64,000 bases of DNA from Moringa oleifera (Eukaryota; Streptophyta; Magnoliopsida; Brassicales; Moringaceae). Numbering within the stretch: the stretch's first letter is position 1; every line of letters starts with the position of its first letter. The stretch spans positions 248,001 to 312,000 of the forward strand of contig JAJFZO010000229.1 of assembly GCA_021397835.1 (NCBI GenBank). The letters are read 5' to 3'. The notes beneath the pieces were generated by a model. The model was not told where the DNA came from, searched no databases, and saw nothing but the letters and a program-made list of their open reading frames with translations. Of the stretch, positions 48,950 to 64,000 are shown piece by piece. Made by a program: the position numbers and the translations under genes.

Positions 48950-50350
48950 GAAGCTCAATCCTTGGTAAGGATTACTATTTTCTGGTCTGATGTATTATTC
49001 CAAGTGCCCTTCCTAGATCAAGAACTCGATCTTATCATAGAATTGCTTGTACTCCTCCGTGTCAGGGTTGAAATCTTGGTGAAAATAATAATACTTGATT
49101 TCATTTTTTATCGTTGTTAAGGTAATCATCTTCCAAGGATGTTTCAAAATACCCTCATTTTAAATTGTTATCAACATACTTGTTCGAAAAGTATTAAGAG
49201 AGTATGAAGTTCCATTAGGTTATTACTAACCTATTTGGCTGGACAAGCTTTTACTAGGTGTTTAGAAGCATGCTTTGGTTACCATTCCTTATTACTCATC
49301 CTTAAAAATTAGAATATTGTTTTTAGTCTTCCATCTCAATCCTCTTCTTAGGAGGTAATATTCTAATCTCTCTATTTCTTTACATTTCGTCTTCAATATT
49401 GATATAATTCTCTGCCAACGCCAATAACTTTGTCATATTTTTATGGGCTCTTTATATAAAGATTCAAAAAATAGTCATTTTTGTAAAATTTTCATGATAG
49501 TTATCATTGCTACTGAACCTTGTAGTTGATCTACTTGCAAATCTTTATAGTTGAATTACAACATGTAGTTTAAAAGTGATTTGTCCTTAGTTTGGCACAT
49601 GATATTCAGTAGTTAGGTTTTTTTTTTATTATTATGCTTGGTACTGAAAAAATGCCGCAAAAGCGGATGTAAAATCGACTTAAAGCTTGTGATACTCCCC
49701 AGTTGAATAGATGCATACTAGTCATAATCGTGCTTTACTAGAATGGTGGGAAATAATTCACATAAAGTGTCAAATGTCTCATAAACTAGCATTATGCTCC
49801 TTTACCTGTTTATATGATCTTTCGAATCTTCACTCTTACTATGTGGCTCAATAAAAAGGATTCGTAATCGTTTAGGTACCGGTCCATCCAATATATTATT
49901 AGCAAATGGCAAGCGAGGATCATACTCATTGTCCCCTCCCTTTTACTACACCCTCCCAAGGTGCCTTAGTTGCGCATCCAAGAGATCCACCTTCCCACAA
50001 AGTCGTCGTTTCCTTGTTGAGGAGGAGACCATTTTCCTTCCATTATCTTAGAACCCTGATTCTATGGTCTAATGCTTGGAGTGTGCTCACTTTCTCCTTT
50101 GTTGAAAGCTTAGAGTTCTCAGTTTGCTCAATGCTACTGGTTCTCTTTTAAGTTGCATCATATTGTTTATTTCTTGCATATGTTTTTGTGATAAAGTAAG
50201 CTATGCTGCACACAATGGAGCCTCAAGTATCACCTGTACCTCTTCCAATGTTGTTGGTAATTTCTATAGTTGCATTCTACTCAACTATTATGTTTGGAGA
50301 GTCACAAGACCTTTTTTCAATGTTCGTCATAGATGGTGCCAATATTGTTT
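48950..50350 (-). mobile_element. Degenerate Ty3/gypsy-type gag and leader fragment
   Basis: Minus-strand reading. A leader resembling the TTGGCGCC-TCTGTGGGAA sequence found just after the left LTR of many plant gypsy elements lies at 50319-50347 (here ATTGGCACCATCTATGACG). Downstream, with stops and frameshifts, are MTKLLALAENYINIEDEM at about 49370-49430 and, near 49000-49100, YYYFHQDFNPDTEE followed by DKIEFLI and EGHLE. This matches the gag end with its HxxxHDTEEC and QIExLIRxGHL pattern. LTR edges and pol were not recognised. The element is old and inactive. Confidence 0.62.
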
Positions 50351-51259
50351 CTACTTGAATGTGATCGAGAGATCTTCTTTTTCCTTTAGTTTTCTTGAGT
50401 TTTAAGTGTTCAATCCTTTTTTGAAGCATCCAATCTCCTTTTATATTTGTTAGCCTTCGCTTTTTCATTAACTTCGTCCTAATGAATTTTTTTAAAACAT
50501 CATATAATTTTTCTTGTCATTTAATTAAATCATACTTAAATTATTATCACTAAAAAATAGATCAAAGTGTGTTCTTTTTATTACATTCGATAAAATATTA
50601 AAGTAAAAAAAAAAATAATGGGAGATAATAAAATGCTTTTCTCACTTCTGATTTTTGAATTTATCTTTGGTGAATTTTATGCACTTTTAATTTTTTATTT
50701 TTAATAAAATTTTAACAAAAATTTTACAAATAATTCATCTAATCAAGGGTTTTTGTGAATGATAACACATTTGAAATTAAACAAAAAAAAACTATTTTTA
50801 TGTTGAATTTTTTTGATATTTTAGTTATAAAACACACTAGTTTATGATTTTCAAAAATATTTAATATTTTTAATAAAATTTTAAAAATTAGTCGAAAATC
50901 AATTTACATCATAAAAATCTAAATATTCAATTAACTTAATTAATATAATAAAATTTAAATTAAAAATGAATGTATTTTAATTTTTTATACTTATTTAAAA
51001 TATAGTTTTATATAAAATTTACACTTTCATGTAAAAATAAACAAAGCCATTGATCATCTCCTCTTAGCTTAAAAATATAAAGTCAAAGCTACAAGAAAAA
51101 ACAGTTTGAATCCTCTCTTTGAATTAATCCCATAAGAATTACAGTTGTTTAAGAGAGAGGCTTCCCCCGTCCACCAAAAAAAAAGAAAAAAGAGGAAGAA
51201 GAAGAAGAAAGAAAGATCCTGTTGAAACACTTCCACTGGCAGCGGTAGTTTCTGAGATC
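50351..51259. other. AT-rich spacer and 3' flank of copy C
   Basis: The first part may be decayed LTR of the gypsy fragment. The rest is AT-rich with a purine run (51177-51220). No gene was seen. Confidence 0.5.
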
Positions 51260-54027
<2,768 letters not shown>

Positions 54028-54492
54028 GTTATCTACTTATAGTAACTGCAAGTTCATGAAGAAGTTGAATAATAAAGATTCTAAAGAAGAAGACTTCAAT
54101 CTCACATGTTTCAAGAATAACATTGATAGTTTAATAGCTACGGCCTTTGCCAAAATAAAAGTAACTGACATAAACATAAAAGGAAAAAGTACTACCATAA
54201 GGGTATATCTTTCCAACTCAAGAAACAGCATAGATAAAGAGACAGACAAGGAATTTGCAGCACCCTGTTACTACTTCAGGAAGTGTTTCAACTAATCATG
54301 ATAAGAGAATCTAAACTGGCAAAAGAACTTACAGTTTCACCTATCAACATTAGCAGAGCAAATCTAAGATTTTTTAGTGTTCTACAAATCTCAAAGACCT
54401 ATTACTACAATCTGCAAACGCCTAAGTTTAGACGACTGACCAACTAACAGAACGAGAACAGTAGTCATCTAAAACATGGAGAGAGTAGTAGC

Positions 54493-54563
54493 CAGCAAAT
54501 ATCAGCTACTCAGCTTGCAGCGAACAGTCCATTTATGCAGATTTTGGCAAGCAAATCAGTAGA
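54493..54563. repeat. Single minisatellite unit upstream of copy C
   Basis: One full unit (CAGCTACTCAGCTTGCAGCG then ACAGTCCATTTATGCAGAT), with the same AAGCAAATCAGTA right border as in A and B. It looks like the unexpanded ancestral state. Confidence 0.75.
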
Positions 54564-54779
54564 ACACCAAAATGTTAATTAGAACATTCTAATTTAAAGA
54601 ACCAATCAAAACAAAGAAACATTAAGCATAGAGGACTGTTATCCAAAACCTGAGTCAGTCCAAAAAAGCAGGAAAAGAGTGAACAGGAATACAACACGAT
54701 TAAACAAACTGCTAAAAGATGAAGCAAGTGGACCCAGAATGGATCTTGTGATCCATAAATCAGCTAACCTACATCACCT

Positions 54780-55125
54780 GCTTTGTCTTTTTTTTTTCTT
54801 CTCATACCATCGTTCATCAAATTCTCGGTTTACGCGAGATTTTGCTCGAGAACAGCTCTGTGTCTGTGTATCTTTGTTTAGCTGGCAGTGTTTGCTGAAA
54901 AACAGAAAAAGAAAAACTCGCAGAGCAGAGAGGAGAAGAGACGAGAGAACGCAAAAGGTGAGAACGACGCACGGCGTCAGTCACCATCTTCCAGAAACAA
55001 AAGAGAGAGACTGATCATGGAGAAGGTGGGGTGGGGGACCGCCTATATTAGTAAAATATTACCCCAAGGCCAGTTAACCTACGACGTTTAGTTTCAATAT
55101 TTGCTGCTTACTTATTAACAAGGTT
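54780..55125 (-). promoter_or_regulatory. Conserved 5' leader / promoter block of copy C
   Basis: It aligns by eye with the A and B blocks, including GAGATTTTGCTCGAGAAC, the CTGTGTCTGTGTATCTTTGT stretch and TTTAGTTTCAATATTTGCTG at 55086-55105. It differs by a small insertion near 55050. Confidence 0.55.
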
Positions 55126-57083
55126 TAAGGAAAATTTTGTCAAGGGGACAGTATTCTCAAAATATTAAAATTTCTCAAATTTGATTGTTTTCTTTTTTAT
55201 ATTTTTAAGCAAAAATTAATATTCTAAATAAAGGAAAGTAATTACAAATTTATCAAAAATTTTAAATTTTCTACCAAACTTTTTTCAATTCATTTGAAAT
55301 AAATTTAATTTGATTAATTAATAATTTTACTGTGTATTTTTTCTTGTACTAATATTAAAAAAAATCATTTAACTATTTTTTTCTTCGTAAATATTTTATT
55401 TTCATATTCACCCAAAAATTCCACAAATTTTGAACCTTTTTCTTTTTCTTCATCTTGCAAAATAGAGGAAAATAAAATATATTGACATAAAGATAGTGAC
55501 AATGCTCATAATTAAAATATTTAGCTTAATATAAAACTAAAGAAAATATTCTGTTAATTTATGTAAATAATTAAATAATATTTTTTCATCTGATAAGTCG
55601 ATGCTGTGGATTTAATCTATGAAAGGTTTCGGTTAAATAGAACTTATGATCGATTGAACAATAATAGACCTCCGGCTCGAATCACGATTTTACCTTATGT
55701 ATAATAAAATATATATCTAAGTAAATGTTTGAAATAGATTTTAATATTTTCAAAAATAATAAATTAAATTTTAATTATTAATTAAAATTAAATTAAAATT
55801 TTTGAAAAATTAAAAATTCATACGACCAGTTTTGATCTAAAAATTTTTAAATTAAAAAATCTTTTAAAATTTTTATAATATCAAAAATTTAAAAAAATTG
55901 TAAAACTAACTTATGAATTGAAAATTATTTAAATTTAAAAATAAAATCATAATAAAATGTAATTTATTTGAAATATTTTTAAAATATTTTAATAACAAAA
56001 ATTACTTATGTTTTAAAATTATTTAAAATAAAATTTAATTTGATTCAAATTAATAATTTAATATTTAATATTCAATATTTTATATTTTAAATATTAAAAT
56101 TCATTTAACAATATAAAGTATATAATTTAAAATTTTATATAATTTTTATCTAAAATAAATTATAACACAGTGTAACCGTGGTATGTGATGATTACATGGT
56201 AATGTATGATGTAAACATTAATGTGAACCTTAAAATTCTATTAAATATATATATATATATGAGTTAAAACTTTAAAAAAAATTGTAAATAAAAATAAAGC
56301 ATTATTTTGAAAAATTCAAATTTTTAAATGCATAAAATTTTATTAACTAGGCAACCAATATTTTAAAAACCATATTTGATCAATTGATTTGATTTTCAAT
56401 GAGTTGGATTCATTTAAAATCGATATGGTTTATTTATTTTGCTAAATCAATATCATTTTATTATAATACTTTTAATTTTTATTAAAATAAAATGTATATT
56501 TAAATTTAAATAAAAAATAAAAATTTTAAAAACAATTTCTTCCAATCTCATTATCATCTTTCTAAAAATAATTATTATTTTTAAATTTACATTACTTAAT
56601 TTAATAATATATTTAAAATATTATAATTATTATTATAAATTTTAATTCGATTTCATTCAAATTTTATACATTTTATCCTTTATTTTTTTGGTTCAATTAT
56701 TGTTAGATTTAATAACACTGTTTTTAACAATCGTTATTATCAAAAAAAATTCAAAAGTAAAATTAATAACATCTTATTTACATTGAATAATGCTATAAAA
56801 AAATTAAATGTTAATAAAAAATATTATTCAAACTTGAATACAAAAATTTAATCATCACATCATGAATTACAGCTATTTGCCAAAGAAAGAGAGGGTACCC
56901 AAAAAATAAAAAATAAAAAATAAAAAAATGCCACTTTTAAAACACTTCCACAAAGACACCTGGATGTTTACCACCAACTTTGTGAAACGTTTATTTGATT
57001 ATCACAGTAGCCCTACTTCAGGCTCTAAATCATACTGTCATGGCAGAAAGAAGAAATGGCAGAGAAGTGTAGCTTCTGAGATC
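55126..57083. other. AT-rich spacer between copies C and D
   Basis: Short A/T words throughout, a (TA)n at 56248-56260 and four tandem AAAATAAAAA-type units at 56902-56926. No coding or RNA feature was recognised; the right end is the 3' flank of copy D. Confidence 0.7.
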
Positions 57084-59681
<2,598 letters not shown>

Positions 59682-60263
59682 GTTATCAACTTGAAAACCT
59701 GCAAGTTCATGAAGAAGTTGAGTAATAAGGAAGAAAACTTCAATCTTGCAAAACCATGAGTGTAAGAATTCCCATTGGTTCTCCACTGACACATAGTCAT
59801 AAGTGAATCATGATATAAAAAAAGTTTGAAACAAGAAACAATTGTACAACTTCGAAAAGATCTCATAATCAAGACCAGAAATTGATCATTGTCACAGTAA
59901 CTTCTAATGTAATGAACAAACATACTCAAATTAAATTTCTGCAAAACAAACTTCAAATGTTTCATTCGACAACCAGAAGACTTATAATTCTTATTGCTTG
60001 GATAAGTAAAGTCTTGGCGGCTCTGGAATACATAGGGGAAGAGTGGTAAAATTCCAAATCAAGACTATTCCAACTGCTCCTAGATTTCCAGATGAAGACT
60101 ATTTCAATTCCTACCAGCTCAAGACTTTTCTAAATGAAAACTCAATCTGAAGTAAGACTTAATAAAAGTCTCAAAGACCTATTATCTTAATCTGCAATCG
60201 CCTAAGTTTAGGCAACTGACCAACTAACAGAAGAGAGCAGTAGTTATCTAAAACATGACCGAC
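59682..60263. other. Upstream region of copy D, truncated relative to A-C
   Basis: It still shows the shared CTAAGTTTAGGCAACTGACC and AGTAGTTATCTAAAACATGA words found upstream of B (about 45570-45628), then stops. No promoter block or minisatellite follows. Confidence 0.65.
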
Positions 60264-60980
60264 TAACCCCTGGCTGCTGCAACCATTGCCAGTCCAATCC
60301 ACTGGTAAGCTCAATGAGGGTTATCTGCAGTAATGTTATCAGACGTGAGTAGAAACAAGGGAACTATGTTCAATGATCTATGCACATTGAAGTTGCACCC
60401 TGATATTAGCAAAGGAATTTACTGAGCTATTATTAAATTGTGACTTATGTCTCCAAGATTCTTATCACTAGGGTTCGGATACTAATACTTACTATTCGGA
60501 AGACAAAGGGGTAGAATGGGTCGTAGAATAATCTGTATGACAATCTCAAGCATGAACATATTTGTTATTACCTTCTCTGGTGTAATCAAAGCCCTTGTCT
60601 TCCAAGTCTTTGGTCATACTATATGCTATCCTGCAAGTATTTATTGAAACACCATATGCCGATAGAGATTCATTCAATGATATAACAAAAATGTAAAGGA
60701 AGTCCAAAAGACTAAGATGGGAAATAAGTTGTATGCCTGTCTTTATGGCTAGAGCAAGGTTGCATGAATTCTAGCTTAGCAGCAACATGAGAAGTTAACA
60801 CAACCATCCACAACTCTATTGAGATATACCATTTAAGTGTGACCTATTAGCTGCTCAAGAAGGAAGAAGATAATATATAAGCGAAATAACAACTTTTAAG
60901 ACAACAGAAAGGTCAAAGATAGCATGAGAGAAAAAGGAAAGAAATTTTACTTCCGTAGCATCTTTCTTGATCATACAGTT
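60264..60980 (-). pseudogene. Broken cysteine synthase fragment E (exons 1-4 only)
   Basis: Homologues of exon 1 (about 60951-60978), exon 2 (60737-60850), exon 3 (60572-60630) and the first third of exon 4 (about 60267-60331) are present in gene order. Exon 2 is 114 nt instead of 110 and has an in-frame TAA after LIGHT. Exon 3 has one extra base. Exon 4 has lost about 10 bases inside the TSGNTG loop, and everything after it is missing. Exon 1 lacks the MDEEC start. The exon 3-4 intron is long, as in C and D, placing it in that branch. The GC donor is still visible (60736-60735). Clearly a pseudogene. Confidence 0.9.
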
Positions 60981-61233
60981 TCCCTATCTCACATATCTAT
61001 TAAGAATACCTTTGAATTATTACTCTTAATTAATATTTAAAATTTTTTAAATTTATATATAAATATTAATTATTATTAAAAATGATATTACACCTAATGT
61101 GAAACTCTAATATTCATCTTTGTAATATGGACAGACTTCCGTTGTCCTTAAGTAAAATAATATGTATTTATAGCTCATAAGGTTGATGGGCCGACACTCG
61201 CTTGGGTCTTGGCCTTTGGTGATCGAGGAGGCA
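60981..61233. other. Spacer between pseudogene E and the U1 promoter
   Basis: AT-rich on the left, becoming GC-richer from about 61180 towards the snRNA promoter. No gene was recognised. Confidence 0.6.
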
Positions 61234-61472
<239 letters not shown>

Positions 61473-61487
61473 CAATTGGCAGTGTAA
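61473..61487 (+). terminator. Plant snRNA 3' box
   Basis: CA, six bases, then AGTGTAA fits the plant snRNA 3'-end signal CA(N3-10)AGTNNAA immediately after the mature U1 end. Confidence 0.85.
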
Positions 61488-61975
61488 GTGACAGGTGTTT
61501 GAGTTAAATGTGTGAGCGGTGCAGTGAGAAGTTCTATCGTGTCTGTTGATTGTTGGTATTGAAGTGAAAGTGTAAACTTGTTGCTATTGAAGTGTAAGTG
61601 TAGAATTGCAATAATTCTGAAAACAGACATTCGATTTGGCAGAAGTTTGGTTACTTTTATCCATGATTGAGTGGTTCTGTTCGGGTTTTGTTGCGGCGGG
61701 GGGTGCCGATGTGGTCAGGTTTAGTGGGCAGTCCTGAGTGCTCCTGTTCCAGGGCCTTCCTTCTATTAAGATTATTCATGAAATGGGAATCACAGTTTTT
61801 CTTTTGGGTTTTGTCTTTGGTTGATATCATCTGACACCAAAAAGAATGGAAACATTTGGGAACAGAAAGGGCAATTAATTCTTTCAGCTATTTGGTAAAA
61901 AAAAAAAAACATCTGTTTCAGCTTATTTAGTAAAAGAAAAACATCATGTTCAGCTAATCCTGGAACAAGAACATC
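61488..61975. other. Spacer between U1 and copy F
   Basis: It contains a short imperfect repeat (ATTGAAGTGAAAGTGTA / ATTGAAGTGTAAGTGTA at about 61558 and 61584) and a G-rich stretch at 61690-61705. No gene was recognised; the right end is the 3' UTR of copy F. Confidence 0.6.
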
Positions 61976-63956
<1,981 letters not shown>

Positions 63957-64000
63957 CTGCTCAAGCATGCACAAAGGGGAAAAACAGGAAGTGAGGAATC

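Noticed and set aside
49906..50405. Plus-strand ORFs (81 and 93 aa) as a small protein gene
   Set aside because: They overlap the leader/gag remnant that reads on the minus strand and show no homology or conserved start.
54679..55091. Plus-strand ORFs of 111 and 67 aa upstream of copy C
   Set aside because: They lie antisense to the leader block and are low-complexity Arg/Lys/Glu-rich translations without conservation in the A and B equivalents.

Overview
The window is nuclear DNA of a eudicot plant, probably a woody one. The genes have many short introns with GT-AG borders, the spacers are very AT-rich, degenerate L1-type LINE and Ty3/gypsy sequence is present, and the gene families (LEA SMP, cytosolic cysteine synthase, plant MON2) are plant-type. 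I cannot fix the genus from sequence alone.

Layout. (1) 1-2.1 kb, minus strand: a TSR2 homologue (escort factor for ribosomal protein eS26), three exons visible, 3' end off the window or unresolved. (2) 2.66-3.85 kb, plus strand: an intact three-exon LEA D-34/seed maturation protein gene. Its upstream region holds a G-box ABRE, an RY motif and a TATA box and is shared head-to-head with TSR2. (3) 5.3-34.7 kb, minus strand: a MON2 homologue (Golgi/TGN scaffold). I resolved 44 coding exons that splice into one open frame of 1,654 codons. Its introns carry one nearly full-length dead L1 element (about 5.7 kb), a 5'-truncated L1 and several L1 tails, all in the sense orientation. (4) 37.5 kb to the right end, minus strand: a tandem array of cysteine synthase (OAS-TL, CYSD-like) genes. 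Copies A, B, C and D are intact (ten coding exons, 323 aa each), E is a broken fragment, and F is cut only by the window edge. (5) Inside the array, on the plus strand at 61.3 kb, lies a U1 snRNA gene with upstream sequence element, TATA box, Sm site and 3' box all recognisable.

The array is the most interesting part. F keeps the canonical Gln-Phe next to the substrate site, whereas A, B and C have Gln-Cys and D has Gln-Ser, so the A-D branch looks functionally diverged. Every copy, even the pseudogene, uses a GC rather than GT donor at coding intron 2. A and B are a recent duplication of roughly 5.7 kb including flanks. A 31-bp minisatellite upstream of the coding region has expanded to very different copy numbers (about 3 in A, 11 in B, 1 in C). 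Copy D has lost the conserved upstream block and is joined directly to fragment E. Copy A carries a 98-bp tandem duplication that has made a possible in-frame 33-nt cassette exon.

The genes are unrelated in function (ribosome biogenesis, desiccation tolerance, Golgi traffic, sulfur/cyanide metabolism, splicing RNA), as is normal for a plant chromosome segment. Exon borders were set by hand from reading frame, splice consensus and remembered family patterns. No alignment was run.
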